Below, piece after piece: positions 43,571 through 52,832 of a stretch of DNA of 64,000 nt (position 1 is the first letter of the stretch; every line of letters starts with the position of its first letter). The position numbers and the translations under genes are program-made. The notes under the pieces are model-generated. The model worked only from the letters and a program-made list of their open reading frames with translations. It was not told the DNA's origin and did no database searches. The DNA comes from CAZLBV01 sp964557845 (GTDB lineage Bacteria > Acidobacteriota > Aminicenantia > Aminicenantales > Aminicenantaceae): assembly GCA_964557845.1 (NCBI GenBank), contig CAZLBV010000215.1:4425-68424 (forward strand), in the 5' to 3' direction.

Positions 43571-44314
43571 CTATGTCCTTTTGAATCTATCTATCGTTTG
43601 TTCAGAAATAAATACTGGGTTTGTTCTTCGCAACTGAGGCATTCCCAAAATAATTTCTGGTACTTGTTCATATATCCCAAAGAGAAAAAAACCTCTATTC
43701 TCTAAGTATATTTCGAATTTTTCAAAGGCCACAAATTTTTTATTGTTTGGGTTCATACCGGCCTCAACCTGTACGAAATCAATCTTTTGTTGACTTAACA
43801 TTTCTTGTGCACCTTTAAGAACCTCAAAATCATATCCCTCGGTGTCTATTTTTAAGAACCCAATTTTTTTAATTTTTTGTCTAGAACAAAAATCGTCAAT
43901 GGTGTCTATTTCAACATTTTCTATTTGTGTATTCGTCGTAGAGTAATTCACTATTGGGTTAAGAGAACTAAATAATGATTCTGCCGCTACATAAATATTG
44001 CTCCAGCCTTTTGAACTCCCGAGTGCCTTCTTAAAGCAATGCACATTAACAAAACTAATTACATTTCTTTCAAGCTCAGAAAAAGTTGTACTTACTGGCT
44101 CAAAACAATAAATCTGGGATCCGGGAAAACCAGTTAAATATTGTTTCGTCGTTTGGCCAATGTTTGCACCAACATCAAAAATTATGTCCGGTACGTAACC
44201 CGGAAGCAAAATTTTAATATCATTTAGTAAATCGGTTCCATGCGGAATTATTTTATATATATGTAGATGGGTCAACCGCTCTATCAATTTTTTAATTTTT
44301 CCTTTTAAGGTCAT
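43571..44314 (-). CDS. FkbM-family methyltransferase
   Basis: A 247-residue SAM-dependent O-methyltransferase of the FkbM family. Motif I is IFDVGANIGQTT (near residue 45), CFEPVS is motif II, and IGFLKIDTEGYDFEVLKGA is the catalytic/metal region, with FVQVEA later. Such enzymes methylate sugar hydroxyls on surface glycans. It is 15 bases downstream of the methyltransferase-like gene, in the polysaccharide cluster. There is no clear ribosome site. Confidence 0.92.
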   Translation of the reverse strand: MTLKGKIKKLIERLTHLHIYKIIPHGTDLLNDIKILLPGYVPDIIFDVGANIGQTTKQYLTGFPGSQIYCFEPVSTTFSELERNVISFVNVHCFKKALGSSKGWSNIYVAAESLFSSLNPIVNYSTTNTQIENVEIDTIDDFCSRQKIKKIGFLKIDTEGYDFEVLKGAQEMLSQQKIDFVQVEAGMNPNNKKFVAFEKFEIYLENRGFFLFGIYEQVPEIILGMPQLRRTNPVFISEQTIDRFKRT

Positions 44315-44329
44315 TTTTTAAAATTTTTT

Positions 44330-44983
44330 CTAAATTTTAAAACAATTATCGTTCCGGTAAAATATTGATGTACACCAACAATAATTATTTATTGGTCCTA
44401 AACCTTTAAAATCAATGAATTTAAAACCATTATGCTTAAGAAACCGGATTCCTTCTTGATAGGCATCTCTTTCACTGTTGTCTAAAATAACGATCCCACT
44501 ATTAGTAAGAGCTCCAAGAGAATTCTTTATGCAATTAACTCTATCCCGGCCATCGATGACAACAATTTCAAACTTTTTTTGGTATTTCTTGATCACTTCA
44601 GCATATCCCCCATCGACTAATTCACAGAATAGGTATTCTACATTTGGAGGAATTTTGTTCTTCATTATATTATACCACTCAATATCATGCTCACACGCTT
44701 TGACCTCAGTCACGCGAACACTCCACCATAGAGTAGAATTTCCACTTCCGTATTCAAATACTTTCATATTTAAATTCACTTTTTTTTCTAGAAAATAAAT
44801 TGCAGAGTAAGTAAACCAGGATAAAGGACAGCCATTTTTATCCACAGGTAATCCTACTATGCGGCTTTTTAACCAACCAATATTTTCAAAGTAATGACGC
44901 AGCCGGTAAAGAGATATAATCTTCATTCCCGTTCTGTTCTTTTTTATCATGCCGAAAATCGCTTTTCTTATCAAATGCCTCAT
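44330..44983 (-). CDS. Class I SAM methyltransferase-like protein of glycan cluster
   Basis: A 217-residue protein starting at ATG 44983, whose ATGA overlaps the flippase stop. The fold opens with VFEYGSGNSTLWW, a glycine-rich SAM loop, followed by ACEHDIEWY, EIVVIDGRDR, and SGIVILDNSERDAY, the post-loop strand order of a class I methyltransferase. It resembles uncharacterised proteins found beside FkbM genes. Its substrate is probably a glycan or lipid intermediate. Confidence 0.7.
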   Translation of the reverse strand: MRHLIRKAIFGMIKKNRTGMKIISLYRLRHYFENIGWLKSRIVGLPVDKNGCPLSWFTYSAIYFLEKKVNLNMKVFEYGSGNSTLWWSVRVTEVKACEHDIEWYNIMKNKIPPNVEYLFCELVDGGYAEVIKKYQKKFEIVVIDGRDRVNCIKNSLGALTNSGIVILDNSERDAYQEGIRFLKHNGFKFIDFKGLGPINNYCWCTSIFYRNDNCFKI

Positions 44984-46374
44984 TGAAAATGATCCCAAAT
45001 TTTAGCTCTAAACAGAAACAATCTTAACGGAAAAATAAAAGCTTTGCTAATTTTTATGGCAAGATTTCTACTTCTTGAATAAAAGAACAGGAATAAATAA
45101 GAAGAAGCTGCATATGATAACAAAGTGGCAACTGCAGATCCTATTCCCCCAAACTTAGGTATTAGAATAAAATTAAGAAGTACATTTAATAAGGCCCCTC
45201 CTCCATGAATCATAAGTTGAAAATGCAATGCGTTCTCTATTAAAACCCATTTATCAATAATGGCCTTCATGAACATGAATATCCCGGCCCATATATGAAT
45301 AATCAGAATGGGAGAGGTTCTAGTATATGCTTCACCGTACAAGAAAGGTATCCCAGGGACCGCCAAAAAGCTTGTTATTACTGCTACAAAAAACGCCAAA
45401 GCAAATAGAATGTCAAAAATTTGTTGCAATCTTTTATCATACTCTGAGAGGTTAGTTTTATTCAGTTCAATCAACCTAGGATAAACAGAGATTGCAATAG
45501 TAGTTGGAATGAAATACCAAACTTCAGAAAAAATGACCGCCACAGAATAAATACCAACCTCATATGCATCAGTCATCCAGCGAAGCATGATTTGATCCAC
45601 TCTGAGATTAACTAATGCCAGAAATCCAGAAAGAAAGATGATCCAGGACTGGCTTAACAATTCCTTTGCCTTGGAAGGCAGAGCTTTCCATTGAAAAACC
45701 GAAAATCCTTTATAGCGATACATGAAAACAAGCAGCAGCGCGGTTAGAAAAAATTCCAAACTGGATGCTGCGGCAATGGCGATAACTGTTGCTCCTAAGA
45801 AAACAAGTAATACTTTTATAATTGCTGCAGCAATAAAGGCCGTGCTCTTGGCCAACACCGTATACATTGATTGAACTTGAGACTGAAACCATAAGTCTAT
45901 TGTCTCAAAGGGCCTTGCAAAAAGACTAAAACCAATGATCAAAAGAACCCCGAACTCAATGTCTCTAGTATCATGAACGAATTTAGCCACGCATAATATT
46001 ATCAGGAATGCGAGCAAACTGCCTACAAACTTTAGAAAAAGGGTGGTTCCCAATAGCTTCTCTTTTTCATCGGGATGCCTAACAATATCTCGTACTACTA
46101 GTCCGCTAAGACCTAAATAGACAAATACTGCCATAAACGAGACCAAAGAAAGAGCATAACTCAATATACCGAAATTCTCAGGTCCTAAATGCCTGGCAAC
46201 GAATATATTAACTATTAATCCAATTCCAAGCGTTAATATTTTTTCTGAAATGAGCCAACCTGCGTTGGTAAGAATTTTTCTTTGATCTTCGTGTTTCCTA
46301 ATGTATTCCCTTATAAAAGAAGGAAGCAACTTTAGAATTATAGAGGGATAAAATCTAGAATTTTTAACTATCAT
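44980..46374 (-). CDS. Polysaccharide flippase (Wzx/MATE-like MOP superfamily)
   Basis: A 464-residue protein with about 12-14 predicted helices, typical of lipid-linked oligosaccharide flippases. It opens with LTNAGWLISEKILTLGIGLIVNIFVARHLGPENFGILSYALS, shortened here to GPENFGILSYALS as the family mark. The gene overlaps the following methyltransferase gene. It is intact, unlike the truncated flippase 225 bases upstream at 46599-46748. The 46375-46598 gap has no feature. Confidence 0.9.
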   Translation of the reverse strand: MIVKNSRFYPSIILKLLPSFIREYIRKHEDQRKILTNAGWLISEKILTLGIGLIVNIFVARHLGPENFGILSYALSLVSFMAVFVYLGLSGLVVRDIVRHPDEKEKLLGTTLFLKFVGSLLAFLIILCVAKFVHDTRDIEFGVLLIIGFSLFARPFETIDLWFQSQVQSMYTVLAKSTAFIAAAIIKVLLVFLGATVIAIAAASSLEFFLTALLLVFMYRYKGFSVFQWKALPSKAKELLSQSWIIFLSGFLALVNLRVDQIMLRWMTDAYEVGIYSVAVIFSEVWYFIPTTIAISVYPRLIELNKTNLSEYDKRLQQIFDILFALAFFVAVITSFLAVPGIPFLYGEAYTRTSPILIIHIWAGIFMFMKAIIDKWVLIENALHFQLMIHGGGALLNVLLNFILIPKFGGIGSAVATLLSYAASSYLFLFFYSRSRNLAIKISKAFIFPLRLFLFRAKIWDHFQ

Positions 46375-46598
46375 TCACATTATCAATATGAATTATTATG
46401 GATTACTTATAAAAAATATTATATTAGCAATTTTAGGTATTTTTCACAATTCTTGTCAACCAAATGTCAAACAAAGTCCCTGCGTTGTCATGCTTTGTTT
46501 TGTCTTATTTTGTCAATTTTTTGATCGGTGGATGCATGATTTTAATTTAGTTAATGAATAATGCTTTTTTTAGGTATCCTACAAATACTTTAAAAAAT

Positions 46599-46748
46599 TT
46601 ATACATGGAAGAATTTCAGGGATTTGGCTTCAATAGAAAGCCTGGCAAGTACTGCAAGTGTAGCAAAACGCAGCAATGTTCCACCAAGCATAGAAATACT
46701 GCTCCATTTAACTCCGGAGATGGTTTTAGATTTCAGATCAACGGCCAT
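46599..46748 (-). pseudogene. Truncated flippase N-terminus
   Basis: A 49-codon frame beginning MAVDLKSKTISGVKWSS and continuing GTLLRFATLAVLARL, the amino-terminal amphipathic helix and first membrane helix of a WzxC/TuaC-like flippase, then a stop. The remaining 400 residues are absent. It lies in the same direction directly downstream of the aminotransferase pseudogene, so the pair is a decaying O-antigen-type module. It is not a functional protein. Confidence 0.65.
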
Positions 46749-46908
46749 TATAGTATTAGATGAGTGTTTCCGTATATTGCTGGTGATCGAGAAGCATGGC
46801 TGTTAATAATAACAATGGTGTTTAAAAATCCTTCTGGATTATATTTCAGTTGAAAGACATCCCAATTATTTAATTTATTATTATATAGGACAGGGATAAT
46901 AACTCTCA

Positions 46909-48060
46909 TTATCCCTTTAATATGTCCTTAACAGCTTCAATCACTTCTTCAACAACATCATCGGTTAACTTCGGAGAAAGAGGAATGGAGACGGTTCTCT
47001 CAGAGATCCATTCCGCGTTGGGAAAGTCACCAGATCGGTAGCCATAGACTTTTTGATAATAAGGATGAAGATGGGGGGCGATATAGTGAACGCCGGTGCC
47101 TACATTTTTTCGGTGCATTTTATCCAGAAATTGGTCCCGGCTCATATTCATCCGCTCGATATCTAGGATTAAAGTATACAGATGATACGCATGCCGGGTG
47201 CCTGACTCTGCAGGTGCTGGTGTAAAAACAGGGAGGTCTTGAAATGCATAGTTGTATTTTTCCCATATCTGTTTCCGTCTTTCCCAATATTTTTCAACTC
47301 TCGGTAACTGATGTATACCGAGGGCTGCCTGAATATCCATCATGTTATTCTTAAAGCCCGCACAAACAACTTGATAGTGTTTATAGCCCTCATCGCTGAA
47401 GCGTTTCCAAGCATCTTTCGACATGCCATGGAGGGCTAGAACCTTTATTTGATCAGCGTAATCCTCCTTGTTGGTGATAATCATTCCTTCTTCACCTGTA
47501 ATAATGTTTTTAGTGACATAAAAACTGAAACAGCCCAGATCGCCGAAAGTTCCGGTCTTTTTTCCATGATACTCACTTTCGATGGCATGAGCGCAATCTT
47601 CGATGACTTTAAGCTTTTTTTAGCAGCAATTTCCACGATCTTATCCATTTCGCAGGGCCTGCCGGCAAAATGAACCGGGATGATGGCTTTGGTTTTAGAT
47701 TAGATCTTTTTCATGATGTTGTCAGGCTCTATATTCATGGTCTGTTGGTTACAGTCGGCCAGGACAGGTTTACCTCCGGCGTGGATAACAGCATTGGCTG
47801 TGGATGCAAAGGTCACAGCTGGAATGATTATTTCGTCTCCTGGTCGAAGCCCTATGGCTAGCATGGAAAGATGGAGGGCAGCTGTGCAGGAGTTTACAGC
47901 CAGGGCAAAACAGGTCCCTTTATACTGTTGAACATCTCTTCGAATCGATGCACTTTCGGGTCGGTCCCCAACCATCCGGAACGAAGAGAGAATCAACTAC
48001 TTCATCGATCTCCGCCTGTTCGATCAAAGGGCTTCCGAAAACGAGGAAATTATCGCGCAT
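46909..48060 (-). pseudogene. DegT/DnrJ/EryC1 sugar aminotransferase, multiply disrupted
   Basis: A gene for a PLP sugar aminotransferase can be read from ATG 48060 (MRDNFLVFGSPLIEQAEIDEV) only by changing frame. The pieces are: the start; RSGWLGTDPKVHRFEEMF in a second frame; YKGTCFALAVNSCTAALHLS to NIMKKI in a third; a TAA (47701 region); SKTKAIIPVHFAGRPC; then a further frameshift at an A-run near 47620; then LKVIEDCAHAIES and an intact C-terminal part. At least three frameshifts and one nonsense codon are present, so it is dead. Intact pieces of the fold (PVHFAGRPC, EDCAHAIES, GEEGMIIT) show the family clearly. Confidence 0.9.
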
Positions 48061-48121
48061 TCATTATCTCTTTTTTTTAGTTTTATCCCCTGTTTCCATT
48101 CTGCTCAACACATCTGAAAAA

Positions 48122-48150
48122 TTTATAGCACATGGCCTGACTGAAGTCAA
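48122..48150 (-). promoter_or_regulatory. Sigma-70-like promoter, duplicated leader copy B
   Basis: On the minus strand TTGACT (48150-48145), 17-bp spacer, TATAAA (48127-48122), about 60 bases upstream of the aminotransferase pseudogene. It matches copy A at 42966-42994 in hexamers, spacing and flanks. Confidence 0.65.
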
Positions 48151-48479
48151 AGTTATTAGAGGTAAAACTTATTTTAATGCTGCTGCCTGGACATGTGATT
48201 CACTTGATAATTTCGAAATAAAGAGTGAAAATTTCAGGAGCATGTGGTATCAGAATAAAATCAAAGAATTAGGACAATTAAGCGAAGGAGTATACAGATG
48301 TTGAACAGAGAAAAACTAATAGAATGTGCAGCCTAAATGGAATGTGGAAATGCTATCGTTCACATGCGACGGAGTTGCCTTCTACTTGATTTGGAAAATA
48401 TAAATACACAAAGGCCTGCAAAGACAAGAACAGCGAAATTTCAGGAAATACTATCTCAATTGAAACTGATACTATGTTT
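48151..48479. other. Intergenic interval without recognised gene
   Basis: Between promoter B and the end of the giant surface-protein gene. Plus-strand open frames here overlap the promoter and have no ribosome site; I see nothing else supportable. Confidence 0.4.
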
Positions 48480-51400
48480 TTAAAATCCGATTATCAGGGT
48501 TTTCTCTTCTCGTTTCTTTCCGTTTTTGTTCTCCCAGGTCACGATCGATTTGGCTGCTTCATCTAGATTCGAGCTTCTGTAAAGCATAACTGACATAGTT
48601 GAATGTTGTTCGAGATTAAGATACCCCTGGAATTCATAAGTATCGGCACCGGTTTCAAGAAGTGTCATATCAAAGCTCAATTGTTTTGTTTCGTCAAAAA
48701 CCCTAATATTCAGTTCTTCTCTTACTGAAGGATCCGCTCCCGCCAGCCGATCGATGATATTTATAAACAAAAGGCGTCCTTCCTCTGTAGGGATGACCTC
48801 CATTTCCGCCAGCTGTGTGGAGACACTTTCAGTAGATGTCATAATGGAAAATTCTTGCAAGTCTTTTCCGCCCTTTCCATCTTCGACTTGAAGAGAGACC
48901 AGATTGTAACCGGCTGCAGAATCCTCCGGTTTCCATAAAAGCAAACGTCTGGAGGTGTCGAGTTGCATTCCTTCCGGGGCATTAACTAAAGAATAGACAA
49001 GGCCATCCTTGTCATAATCTTTTGCCTTAAATTTGTATCTATACATGGTTCCTGCCTGGGCCTCGCACTCAGGTTCAGATATAAAGAAAGGATGATTGTT
49101 CATATCACGTGTTCTGTATCTTACTTTCCTGAAATTGCTTATTTCACTTTCGGAGCCGTCCTGAGCAATTGAGGTAATACCCAATTTGTAAACACGCCCG
49201 GGTGTTATCATGGTGTTGTCCAACTCGATCTCAGTAATAGGGGGAATGTTTATACAGTCGGTGAGAACTTTTGCTTCAATATCATCGCTGTAATAAACGC
49301 GAATAAAATCTATATTACTTGTATCCCCTATTTCAGCATCAAAGACAATGGTATCTTTTTTCACATTGCATTTTCCCATCCGGGGTTGTTCTAGGGGGGT
49401 GGCTCCAAAATTAATTTTTTCTGGGAAATAAGCCCTACGCATTGCATGTGAAGAATCTATGATCTCAGTATAGATGTAACCGTTTTTAAGTGTTAGATTC
49501 TCTGAAGGAGACCAGGTGAATTCCAACTGTCCGTCATTTTCATAAGTGCTTCCTATTGGTATCCCGTTGAATTTTTTGTTGTTTTGGTTGAAGTAGAAAT
49601 TGACCTTGGCCTTATCATCAGGGTCGTAAGCCTTAGCTATTAATTTGTACTGAGAGCCACCCAGTTTGACGATCCTTCTGGGGATAATATTGGGTGAAAT
49701 ATTTCCTGAAGCAAAATGGATGGTTGCTTCTCCCACATCATCTGTGTTTCTTACTTTTACTTCCCATTGGCCCGGAAGGGGATTTCTTATCATGAACCCT
49801 GCTGTCTGGTTGGCTTCATCATAGCGGTACAAGAAGTTTTCGTTTTCTTCAGGCAGGTTGACAGCTGGATCGATAACTTTGCCATTAGGAAGGATAAGAA
49901 TAACATCCGGTGTTTTGTTTTGTCCCTGAACTGCAAAAATTATTCCCGGAGATTTTTTAGGGACAGAAAAATAGTGATTTCGGTCTAAAAAGTAATTAGA
50001 AACATTCTCAGTCTCAAATCCCTTTAAGGTATAAGTGGGAGAAACAGCTTTTCCATCACTCGATTCCCAGAGAGGAGGAACATGGAATTCGAGTGGAAAG
50101 AGCCCCAATAATTTCCACCAGGACCAGAAGCCGGTGTCATCGATGTAAATATAACATTCAGCCACATCGATCCTATCTTTATCTTTGGTTGCCCACTGCA
50201 GCCATTCCGGAATGTCGAAACCAACCGTCCCTAAAAAGGAACCACTCCACCAGTAAAAAGGTTTGTTCACCCAGAATACAGATAAAGTTCCGTCACCTTT
50301 GGCCAGCCCGTACATCAGAGTTAAATGCAGGTTGCCTGATAAGCCCACATTTGTCCAAATTTCGACAGAGCCATGCATACAGTCGTAACCGAGGGTTTCA
50401 CCGTAGCCATACAGGGAATAATAGCCGCTCAGGTCAAGGGTGCCACTACCCCCGAATTCTATGATCGAGCCGAAATTTTCAATCCTTTCGAAAACACTGA
50501 AGGCAATTCCCAGGGTTAATGACATGGGAACATTTTTCGGCTCATCCATGTTAATATTGATGTCTTGAAGATAGACAGGGATGTCGTCGATTTGCAAATT
50601 AAGATCTTCTCCAAATCCTGAGAAGTGCTCCAGCCAGTTTTCCTTGATCCTTATGCTGCCCCCGAAGGTTGGCATTTCCTGAATGACTACTTTTTCAGCA
50701 GTAAGCTCAAAGGACTTATTGATGGTATCGATGAAACCATATACTCCCTGTAATTCCATCAGATCGCCGATCTTAAAATCAGAGTAGTAGATATCTCCAA
50801 TAAATCCCATGTCTTTGGCCTTAGGTCCTTTTATCTCCATTCTTTGGATATCGCAATAGCTGCCTTCTCCGAACATTTCTGGATTGAGGGTTGTTTTTAT
50901 GCTTAAAGCCACTCCAAATGGGTCGGTTAAAAATTCAATATATTTGACCTCCACGTCTGTGCCAAAAAGTTCAAGCGGCGAATCATAACTGAATCCATCG
51001 ATCTTACAGTCAAAGGCATCGATCCTGTGGTTGCCAGCGATGAGGACATTGCTTCCTATCATGAACAAGTTCGTTCCGGTGACTTTAAGTGTACCATTAA
51101 ACTGGATATAGGCTTCGGGTTCGGTTTGCCCGGTTACAGTCCCGGAGATTGAGACCATGGGTTTAGTGTAATCTCGGTCAAGAGAATCAATGTCAGTGCT
51201 TGATTTGCTGTCCGGTTGATAAAACGCCAGGCGGACATCCCCGCTGGCTGAAAAGGAATTTTGATATTTAGTATAAATATCGGCTATTATGCGGATATTG
51301 CCGATATCCATGGTGGTGTAGTAAACCTCTATCTTGGTATTTTGGCCTGCTTCAACGACCGCGGTCTGTGATGCCGGAGGAACCCAACCTCTGGCACTGG

Positions 51401-52199
51401 TGAAATCAACGATATATGTACCTGGAGGTAACTCAACCGCTTTGTTGGAATTATAAGTGCCTGTTCGGCCTTGGATCCGCCACTTTGCTCCTGCCCTGGT
51501 AGCTTGAATTGGATTAATAACCACTTGTAAAAAAGCGGCCAATCTGACATAGGTGGCGGTGCAAGTGGTGGTCTGACCAGACAAAGACTGGACCCATCTA
51601 TTGTTTGGTTTGGCCCATCCGTTGATATCCTTGAATTCAACATAGTATTCTCCAGGTGGAACATCAGTCTCTGTATCACCGCTGTTATACCAGGTTGTTG
51701 TACTCACGCGCCGCCATTGTGCTCCCGCATCCACAGCTTCCTGGGGAGTGATGGTGACTTGTATGGAGCCATATTGGACATAGGTACCGGTTATCACTAC
51801 CCGGTCCCAAGGGATATAGACGGTTTGGTTTTCCGGTTTTATCCAGCCTGCGATATCTTTAAACTCGATCTCCATATATATTTCGGGATCCATATAAACG
51901 GTATCCACGTGTCCGCTGTCCAGCCAGGGGCTCCAGTCTCCTGAAGGCAGACGCCTGGTGCGCCACTGAGCACCTGCGGTTCGCGCTCCGGATGGCTCGA
52001 TTATAACCTGAAGTTCTGGATCCCCAGCACTGTGAATCAATGTGCCCTTCATCGGATCCGGCGGCGGCGATCCATCAGATGAAGCCTGGGTTAAAAATGA
52101 TGAAAAAATGAATGTAACAAAAAAAATAAACAATAAAATCATTGTTTTTTTAATGTGGTCTAAATAAAACTTATGAAAAAAATGAGTAGAATAAAACAT
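48480..52199 (-). CDS. Giant secreted surface protein with N-terminal GAQWR repeats and C-terminal Ig-like domains
   Basis: A 1239-residue protein. Residues 1-40 form a signal segment with a hydrophobic core (LLFIFFVTFIFSSF). Residues about 60-300 have at least three PEGA-like repeats, each with GAQWR or GAKWR and PPGEYYVEF-type strands. A long central part carries beta-rich segments (for example YSLYGYGETLG, MYGLAKGDGTLSVFW) with no named domain. Near residue 1080 a cadherin/He_PIG-like module is seen (AKDYDKDGLVYSLVN, LLLWKPEDSAAG). It may bind polysaccharide or act in adhesion or surface assembly; I do not recognise the middle part. A sigma-70-like promoter lies upstream. Confidence 0.75.
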   Translation of the reverse strand: MFYSTHFFHKFYLDHIKKTMILLFIFFVTFIFSSFLTQASSDGSPPPDPMKGTLIHSAGDPELQVIIEPSGARTAGAQWRTRRLPSGDWSPWLDSGHVDTVYMDPEIYMEIEFKDIAGWIKPENQTVYIPWDRVVITGTYVQYGSIQVTITPQEAVDAGAQWRRVSTTTWYNSGDTETDVPPGEYYVEFKDINGWAKPNNRWVQSLSGQTTTCTATYVRLAAFLQVVINPIQATRAGAKWRIQGRTGTYNSNKAVELPPGTYIVDFTSARGWVPPASQTAVVEAGQNTKIEVYYTTMDIGNIRIIADIYTKYQNSFSASGDVRLAFYQPDSKSSTDIDSLDRDYTKPMVSISGTVTGQTEPEAYIQFNGTLKVTGTNLFMIGSNVLIAGNHRIDAFDCKIDGFSYDSPLELFGTDVEVKYIEFLTDPFGVALSIKTTLNPEMFGEGSYCDIQRMEIKGPKAKDMGFIGDIYYSDFKIGDLMELQGVYGFIDTINKSFELTAEKVVIQEMPTFGGSIRIKENWLEHFSGFGEDLNLQIDDIPVYLQDININMDEPKNVPMSLTLGIAFSVFERIENFGSIIEFGGSGTLDLSGYYSLYGYGETLGYDCMHGSVEIWTNVGLSGNLHLTLMYGLAKGDGTLSVFWVNKPFYWWSGSFLGTVGFDIPEWLQWATKDKDRIDVAECYIYIDDTGFWSWWKLLGLFPLEFHVPPLWESSDGKAVSPTYTLKGFETENVSNYFLDRNHYFSVPKKSPGIIFAVQGQNKTPDVILILPNGKVIDPAVNLPEENENFLYRYDEANQTAGFMIRNPLPGQWEVKVRNTDDVGEATIHFASGNISPNIIPRRIVKLGGSQYKLIAKAYDPDDKAKVNFYFNQNNKKFNGIPIGSTYENDGQLEFTWSPSENLTLKNGYIYTEIIDSSHAMRRAYFPEKINFGATPLEQPRMGKCNVKKDTIVFDAEIGDTSNIDFIRVYYSDDIEAKVLTDCINIPPITEIELDNTMITPGRVYKLGITSIAQDGSESEISNFRKVRYRTRDMNNHPFFISEPECEAQAGTMYRYKFKAKDYDKDGLVYSLVNAPEGMQLDTSRRLLLWKPEDSAAGYNLVSLQVEDGKGGKDLQEFSIMTSTESVSTQLAEMEVIPTEEGRLLFINIIDRLAGADPSVREELNIRVFDETKQLSFDMTLLETGADTYEFQGYLNLEQHSTMSVMLYRSSNLDEAAKSIVTWENKNGKKREEKTLIIGF

Positions 52200-52275
52200 T
52201 TGATGTTTTCCTTCCCGATTATTTTTTTAAGACAAAATCAAAAAGAAACACGAATTCAACCTTGGGTAAATATTT

Positions 52276-52302
52276 ATTATAAAAATATTTTTACTATGTC
52301 AA
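52276..52302 (-). promoter_or_regulatory. Possible promoter for the giant surface-protein gene
   Basis: On the minus strand TTGACA (52302-52297) and TATAAT (52281-52276) are separated by only 15 bp; with a 17-bp spacer the -10 would be TAATAA. The short spacing lowers confidence. Confidence 0.4.
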
Positions 52303-52426
52303 TAAAAAATCTAAAACTAAATTCTGAGAGATCAAGATCTGAAGTGGCATGATTCTGGCACGAGCCATATGTAAATCCTATATTTATTTAGCTTAAAAAT
52401 TTTCTGGAGTTAACAAAGAGGATCCC

Positions 52427-52774
52427 ATGGAAATCCGTATAAAAAGAGCCTATACAAAACCGGCTAGGTCAGATGGCTATAGAGTATTGGTGGACCGAAT
52501 ATGGCCGAGAGGAGTTTCTAAAGAGGATGCTGAACTGGATGATTGGATGAAGGAAATCGCTCCCAGCAGTAAATTGAGAAAATGGTTCGATCACGATCCG
52601 GACAGATGGGAAGAATTTAAGCATAGATATTTCGATGAACTAGATAATAAATCAAAAGAGTTAAATGTTCTTCGAAACAAAGCAAAAATTGGGAGAATCA
52701 CTCTGGTTTATTCTGCCAAGGATGAAGAACATAATAATGCTGTGGCTCTTAAAGAATATTTGAATGAAGCTTAG
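52427..52774 (+). CDS. DUF488-family protein
   Basis: A 115-residue protein of DUF488 (YeaO-like). It starts MEIRIKRAYTKPARSDGYRVLVDRIWPRG, whose core YRVLVDRIWPRG is the hallmark, then LRKWFDHDPDRWEEF and TLVYSAKDEEHNNAV. The family occurs near haem and stress genes but has no settled function. It is upstream of the VIT-type gene by 58 bases and may share its transcript. Confidence 0.9.
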   Translation: MEIRIKRAYTKPARSDGYRVLVDRIWPRGVSKEDAELDDWMKEIAPSSKLRKWFDHDPDRWEEFKHRYFDELDNKSKELNVLRNKAKIGRITLVYSAKDEEHNNAVALKEYLNEA

Positions 52775-52832
52775 GTTGTGGACAAAGTAATTGCATGAGA
52801 TATAATGTTTAGAAAAATAAAAAATAAGAGAG

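Noticed and set aside
47948..48304. Plus-strand frame of 118 codons over the aminotransferase start
   Set aside because: It runs antisense to the pseudogene and across promoter B, with no ribosome site; it is a shadow.
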